This document shows, piece after piece, positions 28,506 through 37,113 of a DNA stretch of 40,903 nucleotides. The stretch is from Sphingomonadales bacterium. Lineage in GTDB: Bacteria; Pseudomonadota; Alphaproteobacteria; Sphingomonadales; Sphingomonadaceae. A model generated the notes under the pieces. That model ran no database searches. It worked only from the letters and a program-made list of their open reading frames with translations, and was not told the DNA's origin. Numbering within the stretch: the stretch's first letter is position 1; each line of letters opens with the position of its first letter. The DNA is taken from NCBI GenBank assembly GCA_012032285.1, contig JAAURJ010000025.1, forward strand, positions 1 to 40,903, given 5' to 3'. The translations under genes were made by a program, and so were the position numbers.

Positions 28506-28883
28506 TTAGAGAAAGGGTAGGCCCGCAATTTTGGTCACCACTTTCGACACTTTATCAAAAGCTCCGGCCAGTGCTTCTATGGTTTTGACCGCATTTTTGA
28601 TCCGGTCTGCTTCCTTTTTGGCCTCGGCGGAGGCCTCCATAATTTGCGCCACCAAATCACTGTCCTTCACATTTTCATCGACCAGTTTCAGGCCGTTGAC
28701 GGCATGGCTTTGCAGGTCGGCAAATATTTTGTCGATAATCGCCTGTGTCTTCTGGAAATCCGATTGTGGGTCATCGGAAAAGTCGGCGTTGCCCTGAAAC
28801 TCCATATTCATGCCCAGATTTTCGACCAATACGTTCCGGGTTTGCAGCCAGCCGCCCAATGTTTTCACCTCAACAGCCATCAT
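28506..28883 (-). CDS. Helical cytoplasmic protein, unknown function (pair with lipoprotein)
   Basis: Unrecognised protein of 125 residues, nearly all predicted helix, no signal peptide. It is rich in charged residues (DSDLVAQIMEASAEAKKEADRIK) and ends with VSKVVTKIAGLPFL. Its ATG overlaps the stop of the upstream lipoprotein gene (ATGA), so the two are translationally coupled and likely act together. The C-terminal half resembles a coiled coil. No motif identifies a function. Confidence 0.6.
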   Translation of the reverse strand: MMAVEVKTLGGWLQTRNVLVENLGMNMEFQGNADFSDDPQSDFQKTQAIIDKIFADLQSHAVNGLKLVDENVKDSDLVAQIMEASAEAKKEADRIKNAVKTIEALAGAFDKVSKVVTKIAGLPFL

Positions 28884-29863
28884 TGCTCACCTTTCTGGTC
28901 TTTAAGTTTCGGTAATTCTTCACCAATTAGCTGTGCAAGTTCGAATAGCGATTTCGCCGCTGCAAGCAGGTTTTTTTTGGACGCTCCCGCCTGCGCCGCA
29001 CGGGCCAAGTCACCATGGGCGCGGCCAATGGCGGCGAAGCGGTTTTCACCCTTGGCGGCTTCATTAAACTCTTTGACAATTTCAAACAGTTCGGTCTGCG
29101 CAGCGCGGACATCGCTTGTTGAAGAGGCTGGGTCGCTTGTTATTCCCCGCGCTGCATTTTGTTTGGCCTGAACCGTCCGCAATAAACCGGTTTGTTTATA
29201 AAGCCGGTCAATGGAATAGGCGGTTTGTAATTGCGCGCTGGCCTGCTGCACCAATGGGTCGGCTTTGATGATCATGGCTTTCAGCGCCGCCGCCCGCTTG
29301 GTTTCAAGGAACAAAATGCCAAGGCTTGCCGCGATGCTGCCCACAGCGCCCAATTTGGTTTCAACATTGTCATCTTTTTCGATTTTTGCGGCGTCCCTTA
29401 TCGCGCTGTCCAGCCCGGCGAGCGAACTTGCCGCATTGCCAACGGCGTCCTTAAAAGCCGCCTTGTCTTCTGCCGCATCGGAGGCAAGCAATTCCAAATT
29501 GGCGGCATAATCTTCCAACGCTTCGCCAAGGGCAATGATATGCGCAAAACGGGCCGCTTCTTCCAATGGTTTGCCATCACGCCGTATAAGCTTGCACGGC
29601 GGCGTCCCGCCCGCATCAGGGGGTAGGCAATCGGGAACGCTCAGCAATAATTCTGCGCGGGAGGCGGCCAATTGCGCCGCCAATCTTTCTTCTTCATCGG
29701 CGATAATGATATTCAAACTGGCATTTTGCGTCGCCGTAGCCGTCGATGTCAGCGCGCCAAATTCGGACACGGAGCTACGAAATGCGTCGCTGGTCGCGCA
29801 GCCGCCGAGCAATAGCGACAGAGCGCAAAAAATTATCGGGGCTTTGGGTAAATGCTGAGTCAC
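28880..29863 (-). CDS. Helical lipoprotein, unknown function
   Basis: Unrecognised protein of 327 residues. The GTG start at 29863 is preferred: GGAGG lies 6 bases before it, whereas an earlier ATG (29875) contains that ribosome site. The lipoprotein signal ends in LLLGGC (Cys about residue 22). The remainder is long alpha-helix with Ala/Glu/Lys repeats such as ERLAAQLAASRAELLLSV and NAASSLAGLDSAIRDAAKIE. It also contains a CLPP ... CKLI cysteine pair and a hydrophobic segment GAVGSIAASLGILFLE. Followed by its coupled partner at 28883. Conserved-hypothetical lipoproteins of this style have no known role. Confidence 0.6.
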   Translation of the reverse strand: MTQHLPKAPIIFCALSLLLGGCATSDAFRSSVSEFGALTSTATATQNASLNIIIADEEERLAAQLAASRAELLLSVPDCLPPDAGGTPPCKLIRRDGKPLEEAARFAHIIALGEALEDYAANLELLASDAAEDKAAFKDAVGNAASSLAGLDSAIRDAAKIEKDDNVETKLGAVGSIAASLGILFLETKRAAALKAMIIKADPLVQQASAQLQTAYSIDRLYKQTGLLRTVQAKQNAARGITSDPASSTSDVRAAQTELFEIVKEFNEAAKGENRFAAIGRAHGDLARAAQAGASKKNLLAAAKSLFELAQLIGEELPKLKDQKGEQ

Positions 29864-30042
29864 ATAATCCTCCATAAAAACGGAAATAATGGCGACTCTT
29901 TTTCTTTTACAAATAGCTTGTCCGGAAGGCGAAGTAAACGCATCGTTGATCTTTAGAGCGAGGCAAAAGCCTTACTTGAATTTTGCGCCGCCATCATCCA
30001 CCTCCCAATATCGCTGCCGCGAATCTTGCGCTTGCGCTTTCA

Positions 30043-30057
30043 GAACAAATATGGAAC
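30043..30057 (+). promoter_or_regulatory. SOS box (LexA site) for uvrA
   Basis: GAAC, seven bases, GAAC: the reverse complement of the alphaproteobacterial SOS box, exact. It ends 10 bases before the uvrA start. uvrA is a standard LexA target, so context and motif agree. Confidence 0.85.
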
Positions 30058-30067
30058 AATAATAGCT

Positions 30068-32964
30068 ATGAGCTTGACCCACATTAAAGTGCGCGGTGCG
30101 CGAGAGCATAATCTGCAGGGTATTGATATTGATCTGCCGCGGGACAAGCTGATCGTTATCACCGGGCTTTCGGGCAGCGGCAAATCTTCGCTCGCGTTCG
30201 ATACCATCTATGCCGAGGGGCAAAGGCGTTATGTGGAAAGCCTGTCCGCCTATGCGCGGCAGTTTCTGGAGATGATGCAAAAACCCGATGTCGAACATAT
30301 TGAGGGGCTTTCTCCTGCTATCTCCATCGAGCAGAAAACCACATCGCGCAACCCGCGTTCCACCGTTGCCACGGTCACCGAAATTTATGATTATATGCGT
30401 CTATTATGGGCGCGTGTCGGCGTTCCCTATTCTCCCGCCACCGGCGAACCGATCAGCGCACAGACAGTAACGCAAATGGTTGACCGCACCATGGCCCTGC
30501 CCGAAGGAACCCGCGCCTTTCTGCTTGCGCCTGTGGTACAGGGACGCAAGGGCGAATACCGAAAAGAACTGGCGCAATGGCAAAAGGATGGCTTTACTCG
30601 GGTGCGGATCGACGGCGAATTTCATGCGATTGAGGATGCCCCTGCGCTCGATAAAAAATATAAACATGATATAGAGGTGGTGGTTGACCGGATCGTTATC
30701 AAAGCGGGCATTGCGACCCGGCTTGCCGACAGTTTTGAAACCGCGCTGAAACTGGCGGACGGTTTGGCGTTTCTTGACCTTGCGGACGGTGTGGTGCCGG
30801 GACGGGAAGAGGAAACGAGCGGAGGCGGCGCGATGAAGGGCGCGGGCCTGCCCGCCAACCGCATTGTGTTTAGTGAAAAGTTCGCCTGTCCAGTCTCCGG
30901 TTTTACCATTGCCGAAATCGCTCCTCGGCTTTTTTCCTTCAATGCGCCGCAAGGGGCCTGCCCCGATTGTGACGGGCTTGGCGAGCGGCTGGAATTTGAC
31001 GAGCAGTTGGTGGTTCCCAATGAAGCGCTCTCGCTCAAACAAGGCGCGATCGTCCCTTGGGCGAAATCCAACCCGCCATCGCCCTATTATATGCAGGTGC
31101 TGTCCAGCCTTGCCCGCGCCTATGATTTCAGCCTGGATACGCCGTGGAATATGTTGCAAGCCGATCAGCGGTTGATCATCCTGCACGGAACGGGCGGGAT
31201 GCCGGTTCAGTTGACATTTAAGGACGGGCGCAAGGAATATAGTGTGACCAAGCCTTTTGAAGGGGTGGTCGGCAATCTCCATCGCCGCCTGCTGCAAACC
31301 GACAGCGCGTGGATGCGCGAAGAGCTGAGCAAATTCCAAACTGCGCAGCCATGCGAAACCTGCAACGGGGCGCGGCTTCGGCCTGAGGCGCTGTGCGTCA
31401 AGATTGCGGGTGCTGATATCGCCACGCCAACCCGGATGAGTGTTGGCGATGCGCTCGGCTGGTTTGCCAAAGTTGATGAAAAGCTGACCGAACAACAAAG
31501 TCAGATTGCCAAGGCGATATTGAAGGAAATTAACGAGCGTCTGGGTTTTTTGAACAATGTCGGCTTGGACTATCTGAACCTTGACCGGACATCGGGGACA
31601 TTGTCTGGCGGAGAGAGCCAGCGCATCCGCCTCGCCAGCCAGATTGGCAGCGGCCTTTCAGGCGTGCTTTACGTGCTGGATGAACCGTCCATTGGCCTGC
31701 ACCAAAAGGATAATGACAGGCTGCTCGCCACGCTGCAACGCTTGCGGGATCTGGGCAATACGGTGATTGTCGTGGAACATGACGAAGATGCGATCCGCAC
31801 CGCCGATTGGGTGGTGGATCTTGGCCCCGGTGCGGGCGTGCATGGCGGACGGGTGATGGCCGAAGGGCCGCTGGCAAAAATTATCAAGGCAAAGGATCGC
31901 TTACCGCCGATTATTTGAACGGCACGCGCGAAATCACCGTGCCCAAAAAACGCCGCAAGGGTAATGGCAAGAAGCTGACCGTGCACGGCGCACGCGCCAA
32001 TAACCTGAATAATGTTACCGCCAGCATTCCGCTTGGCACTTTCACCTGTATCACGGGGGTCTCGGGCAGCGGGAAATCAAGTTTTACCATAGACACATTA
32101 TACGCCGCCGCCGCCCGGTCACTGAACGGGGCGCGGCTTATTGCCGGGCCGCATGACAAAATCACCGGGTTGGAACATTGTGACAAGGTGATCGACATTG
32201 ACCAATCCCCGATTGGCCGCACGCCCCGGTCCAATCCGGCCACCTATACCGGCGCGTTCACCAATATCCGTGATTGGTTCGCTGGGCTGCCCGAAAGCGA
32301 GGCAAGGGGCTATAAACCCGGTCGGTTCAGCTTTAATGTAAAGGGCGGGCGCTGCGAAGCGTGCAGCGGCGACGGCCTGATCAAGATTGAAATGCACTTC
32401 CTGCCCGATGTTTATGTCACTTGCGAAGAATGCGGCGGTCGGCGCTATAACCGCGAAACGCTTGAGGTGAAATGGAAGGGGCTGTCGATCGCCGATGTGC
32501 TCGACATGACGATTGAGGATGCGGTGGAGGTGTTTAAGGCTGTCCCGCCAATCCGCGACAAAATGGCGATGCTGGCCGAGGTTGGCCTTGGCTATATCAA
32601 GGTTGGCCAGCAAGCCACCACCTTGTCAGGCGGTGAGGCGCAGCGTGTGAAACTCGCCAAGGAATTGAGCAAACGGTCGACCGGACAGACACTCTATATC
32701 CTCGACGAACCAACAACAGGTCTGCATTTCGAAGATGTGCGCAAGCTATTGGAAGTGCTCCACCGGCTGGTCGAACAGGGCAATAGCGTGGTGGTGATCG
32801 AACATAATCTTGACGTCATCAAAACCGCCGACTGGATCATCGACCTAGGCCCCGAAGGCGGCGTAAAAGGCGGAGAAATCATCGCGGCGGGCACACCAGA
32901 AGATGTGGTGAAGGTGGAAAAAAGCTATACCGGCGGGTATCTGAAAGGGATGCTTAGCAAATAG
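30068..32964 (+). CDS. uvrA: Excinuclease ABC subunit UvrA (frame broken once)
   Basis: DNA-damage recognition ATPase of nucleotide excision repair. ATG 30068 was chosen since the family starts [17 protein letters not shown]. Features seen: Walker [20 protein letters not shown], zinc modules with [13 protein letters not shown] and [19 protein letters not shown] signature [18 protein letters not shown], and [17 protein letters not shown] second ABC half carries [48 protein letters not shown] and [16 protein letters not shown]. The frame breaks at about 31885-31900, between the halves, where TADYLNG reads in another frame. Adding one base gives 965 residues, the family length. Preceded by an SOS box. 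Confidence 0.95.
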
Positions 32965-33245
32965 GAGAACACATTATAATTGATGGTATTGATCTGTTAT
33001 AAACACGGCTTGTTTTCATTCTGCGCGATTTCCAAGTAAATCGCTTGGGCGGGTCATAACGCAGCTGCGCCCCCGCCGTTCCCGATGCACTGACAAGTCT
33101 GTTTTCCACATCATAGAGATAGGCCGCACTGCCATCCCCAGTCAAGTCGCCCCTTCGACTGCCTGCCTGCGGCAGTCGCTCAGGACAGGCATTGGCGTCA
33201 TAGGTGAAGCTTGCCGAACCGGCGCTGATATATTGGTTGAGGCCG
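32965..33245 (-). pseudogene. Rhs/YD-repeat core fragment
   Basis: On the minus strand, a continuous reading NGLNQYISAGSASFTYDAN, then LTGDGSAAYLYDVENRLVSASG and AQLRYDP, is recognisable as the end of an Rhs core just before its variable tip. After RYDP an indel shifts the frame, but IYLEIAQNENKPCL follows, similar to the usual RLYEI. It has no start and no tip domain. Such displaced core fragments normally lie behind Rhs tip/immunity cassettes, as here. A palindromic repeat (33151-33190) is inserted inside it. Confidence 0.65.
33151..33190. repeat. Palindromic repeat element (CCCTTCGA...CAGGACAGG type)
   Basis: CCCTTCGACTGCC, TGCCTGC, GGCAGTCGCTCAGGACAGGC: 8-bp stem CGACTGCC/GGCAGTCG with a 7-base loop, flanked by CCCTT and CTCAGGACAGG. 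It resembles the CTTCGAC...GCTCAGG repeats scattered in sphingomonad genomes. It sits in frame within the Rhs core fragment, between YDAN and LTGDG. Confidence 0.65.
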
Positions 33246-33278
33246 TTTTACAGAAAAAGTTCCAAGTATTATCACAAA

Positions 33279-33699
33279 TCACTCACTACAAAGGTTTGAT
33301 AAACCATATTCGACTTTCCATGTGTTTACATGGCGCCTGTAAATGGTGTTATCATACACATAGGTACCACAATATTTTCGTACATCTGTATATCGACAAG
33401 CAAGAATATCTTGGTTAGAACTCTCAAACCAAACTTCTATTGATTTAGGGAATGGACCAAAACGCTCGCGAATATTCTTGCCAAATCGTTCATCTTTCAT
33501 TTCAAATAACACTGCCCGTTGTAAAGGGGGGAGGCACCTGCCTCCATATCTGTTGATCGATATTACATGCCTCATGTACATTGACTGGCAATGATGCTGG
33601 TGTCGGTACTGATAATGGGGCGCATGCAGTCGTTGCAGAGAAAGCGATTACGCCCGGCACTTGCATGATAGTAATCATAGTTAATCTATCAATTTTCAT
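33279..33699 (-). CDS. Putative immunity lipoprotein for the Rhs tip (frame broken once)
   Basis: Unrecognised protein. The ATG at 33699 (GGGAAG upstream) begins a lipoprotein-like signal: MKIDRLTMITIMQVPGVIAF then SATTAC. The reading breaks at a run of six G (minus-strand C) at 33526-33531. With five, the frame continues LQRAVLFEMKDERF, YCGTYVYDNTIYRR and VNTWKVEYGLSNLCSE to the stop at 33279. The corrected product has 139 residues. It directly follows a toxin-tip gene with an HExxH motif, and its export signal would place it where a periplasmic toxin acts, so an immunity role is inferred. Visibly more AT-rich than core genes nearby. Confidence 0.5.
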
Positions 33700-33731
33700 G
33701 CTGAAACTTCCCAAATTTAGGCCACATAATA

Positions 33732-34196
33732 TCACCTAATTCGCCTTGCAGCATCATCAAATGGCTGATCATGTTCAGGAATATTTCTCCATATCCTGCC
33801 TGCTGTAGTAGGATGAAGCATTTCGTGTCCAAATGTATTCCCCCAGTCCCTATTTGAAGGGTTATTAAAAAACGTTGTTCTGATATTCACAGGGTTACCA
33901 TCTTGATTAAAACCGGCGGTGGTTCTAGCATTGCCTAGCTCTGGATTACTCGGATTCACACCTGCTGAAGAAATCAGTGTCGCTGACTCCATATTGCTTA
34001 CAATCTGTTTGCCTGTAACAATTTGATCAGATATCGCTTTCTTCTCATTTCCTTTAATAGTTACAGATCCATCTCTTGCAGCAAGAGATTGCGCCTTCAC
34101 ATATTTAGCAGTCAAATCCTGCTCCAAACTTGCAATCCGACGAGCTTCACTTCTTTTTAACGTCGCTTGCTCTCTCGTTATTTCCATTCCGTCCCT
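33732..34196 (-). pseudogene. Rhs/polymorphic toxin C-terminal tip with HExxH motif, N-terminus lost at the IS
   Basis: The minus-strand frame is open from the IS junction (34196) to the stop at 33732. An ATG (34187) near its start is probably internal to a once longer Rhs or effector protein. The linker EARRIASLEQDLTAKYVKAQS is typical of the segment after the core. The tip contains FNQDGNPVNIRTTFFNNPSN and NTFGHEMLHPTTAGRIW: H-E-M-L-H is a zincin HExxH motif, with a further His in PEHDQPF. It thus looks like a metalloprotease-like toxin domain. The upstream part was lost when the IS3 element landed or a rearrangement followed. Function is inferred from motif and context only. Confidence 0.6.
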
Positions 34197-34259
34197 TGAT
34201 CTGCCCCCTTCAAATTGGTCCAGACATTATGATAGTTTTGACGAAGAAGGGAACGAAGG

Positions 34260-34538
34260 ATGCCAACGAGGAAACACACGCCGGAGGAGATTATCGGCAA
34301 GCTGCGTGAGGCGGAGATACTACTGGCGCAGGGTGGAACGACGGCTGATGCTTGCAGGCGATTATCGATAGCTGAGCAAACTTACTATCGCTGGCGCAAG
34401 GAATATGGCGGGCTGAAGACCGATCAGGCACGGCGGATGAAAGATTTGGAGAAGGAGAATGCGCGGCTGCGTCGGGCGATATCGGATTTGACGCTGGACA
34501 AGCTGATTTTGCAGGAGGCAGCGCGGGGAAACTTCTGA
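34260..34538 (+). CDS. IS3-family transposase OrfA
   Basis: Helix-turn-helix DNA-binding subunit of 92 residues. HTPEEIIGKLREAEILLAQG, then ADACRRLSIAEQTYYRWRKEYG, give the HTH_Tnp_1 pattern, and KDLEKENARLRRAISDLTLDK a leucine zipper. It ends in TGA at 34536-34538. A slippery heptamer GGGAAAC, in frame, lies 4 bases before the stop codon. Confidence 0.93.
   Translation: MPTRKHTPEEIIGKLREAEILLAQGGTTADACRRLSIAEQTYYRWRKEYGGLKTDQARRMKDLEKENARLRRAISDLTLDKLILQEAARGNF
34526..34532 (+). promoter_or_regulatory. Slippery heptamer for -1 frameshifting in the IS3 element
   Basis: G-GGA-AAC, read in the orfA frame, is a classical -1 slippery sequence (X XXY YYZ). Slipping here leads straight into the orfB frame (KLLSPARRRRCIDHIRE), which makes the OrfAB fusion transposase as in IS3-family elements. 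Confidence 0.65.
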
Positions 34539-35429
34539 GCCCTGCGCGACGGCGGCGCTGCATTGATCATATCCGGGAACAGCCACCTGTCTCGGAGCGC
34601 CGCATCTGCCGCGTTCTGGGGCAGCATCGATCGACGCAGCGCAAGATACCGCGCGGGGCAGATGATGAGCAGGCCTTGACAGAGGATATCATTGCTCTGG
34701 CACGCCAATATGGGCGTTATGGCTACCGGCGGGTAACAGCATTGCTGCGTGATGCAGGTTGGCATGTAAACCGCAAGCGTGTCGAACGCATCTGGCGGCG
34801 TGAGGGTTTGAAGGTACCGCAGAAGCAGCCTAAGCGCGGACGGCTCTGGCTGAACGATGGTTCCTGTATCCGGCTACGCCCTGAATATCCGGGCCACGTG
34901 TGGGCCTATGATTTTGTGGAAGGACGCACCCATGATGGACGTAAGTTCAGGATATTGGCCATTATCGACGAGGCGAGCCGGGAATGTCTGGCCTTGCTTG
35001 TTGCCCGCAGGATCAGGAGCCCTGATGTGCTGGCGATATTAGCAGACCTGTTCATACTCCACGGTCCGCCAGCGCATATCCGTTCTGATAATGGCCCAGA
35101 GTTTATTGCCATTGCGGTGCGGCAATGGCTATCGCGGATCGGCGTGCAGACGCTGTACATCACCCCTGGCAGCCCGTGGGAAAATGGTTATTGCGAAAGC
35201 TTTAACGGCAGTCTGCGCGATGAGCTGCTGAACGGAGAGATCTTCTACAGCCTGGCCGAAGCGCAAATCCTGATTGAAGCATGGCGGCGGCATTACAACA
35301 CACAACGCCCGCATAGCTCGCTGGGCTACAAACCACCAGCGCCAGAGGCATACAAGACCAGTGCTGTCTTCCGGTTCCGCTACGCTCCACCTGCAGACAG
35401 CACTGGTCAAGGAGGCAATTATGCACTAA
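34532..35429 (+). CDS. IS3-family transposase OrfB (DDE integrase; C-terminal indel)
   Basis: Catalytic part, produced by -1 frameshift from orfA at GGGAAAC (so it has no need of its own start). Its N-terminal part has YGRYGYRRVTALLRDAGW and KRVERIWRREGLKVPQKQ. The rve core shows the DDE triad in HVWAYDFVEGR (Asp), HIRSDNGPEFI (Asp) and SPWENGYCESFNGSL (Glu), with RPHSSLGYKPPAPEAY after it. As written, the frame runs past the right inverted repeat to 35710. If one C is removed near 35371, the C-terminus becomes GSATLHLQTALVKEAIMH with a stop at 35427-35429, which matches IS3-family ends. So one more indel is likely. Confidence 0.88.
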
Positions 35430-35460
35430 CAGTCAATGCGGATCACTCAATGGGGGCCGG

Positions 35461-36993
35461 TCAATCGCGGCTGGGTATAGCGGGATCGGATTGGTCTGCT
35501 GTATCGACGCGCATCATTGCTAGGGCCGCAAGTGCCCAAGTTATCGCTGCAAATAGCATGGTCCAGATAGGATCGTCCGGGAAGGCCGCTTTCATGATTG
35601 ATCCCATCACCGTCGCCACCAACAATTGCGGAATGACGATGAATATATTGAATAGTCCCATGAAGGTGCCCAGCTTAGTTTGCGGCAGCGTGCTGGCCAA
35701 TATTGCATAGGGCATGGCAAGAATACTGGCCCAGGCAATGCCCTTTGCAATTTCGCACAGGATCAGGATTTGGGGATCACGGGCCAGAAAATAACCCAAA
35801 AAGCCCGCAGATCCGGTCAATAGGCAGATTATATGGGTGCGTGATTTGCCGAATTTCCGGCTCATATAAGGCAGCAGGAAAAGCGCGGCGACCACCGCCA
35901 CAGCATTTTGCAGCGTGTAGACAAAATTCCACCAGCTTGCCCCGTCATTATAGGCTTTGGTCGTGGCATCGGCGCTGCCATAATAATATTGGGATATAAC
36001 CGGCCCTGAATAAATCCACATAATGAACAGCGCAGACCAACTGAAAAAATTGCACCAAGGCAAGCCGCTTCATAACCGGAGGCATACCCGAAAAATCGCC
36101 GACAATCGACGACAGCATATTTGCGCTTCGCCCTTGCTTGGCCATGGCAATCGCCGCTGCGCTTAACAATCCGTAAAGCGCGAGTAAGCCGCCAAGCAGA
36201 TAAATTTCCTTTTTCAGATTAAAGGGCGTGACCAAAGAGGCAACCAATATGGCCGCGCCGACCCATGCCAAGCAGCTGATGTAGTTTTTGACGCGAGCGC
36301 CCGCACCGATTGCCCGTTGTCGCTATGCGGTATTGCGCCATCAAATCCGGCCAGCTCTTCCGGGCTATATTCTTTTGTAGTAAAAATCGTCCATCCCACG
36401 GCAAAGCACAGCGCAACCCCGCCCGCCCAAAAACTCCATTTGACCGTATCGGGAATTTGGCCTGCTGCGCCCACATTGCTGACCCCCCATTGCGCGAGCA
36501 TCCAAGGGAATATTGCGGCAAAAACAGCGCCGGCGCCAATAAAGGCAGTTTGCACGCTATAGCCAAGGCTATGCTGCGATTTGGGCAGCATATCACCGAC
36601 AAAGGCGCGAAAAGGTTCCATAGTGATATTCAAACTGGCGTCCAATATCCACAATAGCGCTGCTGCAAAAATCAACGGAGCGGCAAAGGCCGGGGCAAGC
36701 GGCATCAGGATCAGCGACAACGCCGCCAATATCGCACCGGTTAGGAAATAGGGTCGTCTCCTGCCAAAGCCATTCCATGTCTTGTCAGAAAAATAACCGA
36801 TGATCGGTTGCACGATCAAACCGGTCAGCGGGGCCGCCACCCAAAGCACGGGCAAATCGTCCAGCGACGCGCCCAAAGTCTGAAAAATCCGGCTCATATT
36901 CGAATTTTGCAAAACGAACCCGATCTGAATTCCGAAAAAGCCGAAGCTGATATTCCATAGGCCTGTAAAGCCCAGACGCGGTTTTTCCGCCAT
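35461..36993 (-). CDS. MFS sugar transporter (SLC45/MalT-like; frame broken twice)
   Basis: Twelve-segment major facilitator, probably an inner-membrane oligosaccharide (maltose- or sucrose-type) carrier. Seen: GFFGIQIGFVLQNSNMSRIF, PLTGLIVQPIIGYFSDKTW, GFGRRRPYFLTGAILAALS (the loop-2 R-R-R-P motif) and LDASLNITMEPFRAFVGDML, then a C-terminal half with VISQYYYGSADATTKAYNDG. The frame breaks near 36290-36303 and at the six-A run 36044-36049 (RLALVQFF joining SWSALFIMW). Correcting both gives 510 residues. The stop codon (35461-35463) is the last three bases of the IS inverted repeat, so the original C-terminus may have been cut or changed slightly. An ATACGTAT operator lies upstream at 37084-37095. 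Confidence 0.88.
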
Positions 36994-37083
36994 ATGTTTC
37001 TCCCTTGACAGCCCTTATCATACGGCTGTTCCCATCCGCTTTACTGCCACTTTGGCCCGGCGCACACAATAAAGCTTGCCGCT

Positions 37084-37095
37084 GCATACGTATGC
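37084..37095. promoter_or_regulatory. LacI-type operator upstream of the MFS carrier
   Basis: GCATACGTATGC is a perfect 12-bp palindrome with a central CG, the form used by LacI-family sugar regulators. It lies 90 bases before the MFS start. A related copy with the same ATACGTATGC half is near the receptor gene (38287). Confidence 0.65.
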
Positions 37096-37113
37096 TGCCG
37101 GTTGGAACGAAAT

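Larger units (their letters stand above)
34197..35463 (+). mobile_element. IS3-family insertion sequence (IS407-like)
   Basis: A complete-looking element of 1267 bases. The left end TGATCTGCCCCCTTCAAATT matches the inverted right end TGACCGGCCCCCATTGAGTG in most positions of the outer 12 bases. It encodes orfA and orfB in overlapping frames, with a DDE transposase. No target duplication is visible (CCCT on the left, ATCG on the right), so one side has probably been rearranged. It separates an Rhs tip fragment on the left from the end of an MFS gene on the right, whose stop codon lies in the right inverted repeat. Confidence 0.88.

Noticed and set aside
30404-31498. Long minus-strand open frame opposite uvrA (364 codons)
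   Set aside because: uvrA is certain on the other strand; the frame has no recognisable domain and no ribosome site.
33102-33190. The palindrome at 33151-33190 as a terminator for uvrA
   Set aside because: It lies inside an Rhs core fragment 190 bases after uvrA, has no U-tract, and matches a known repeat type rather than a terminator.
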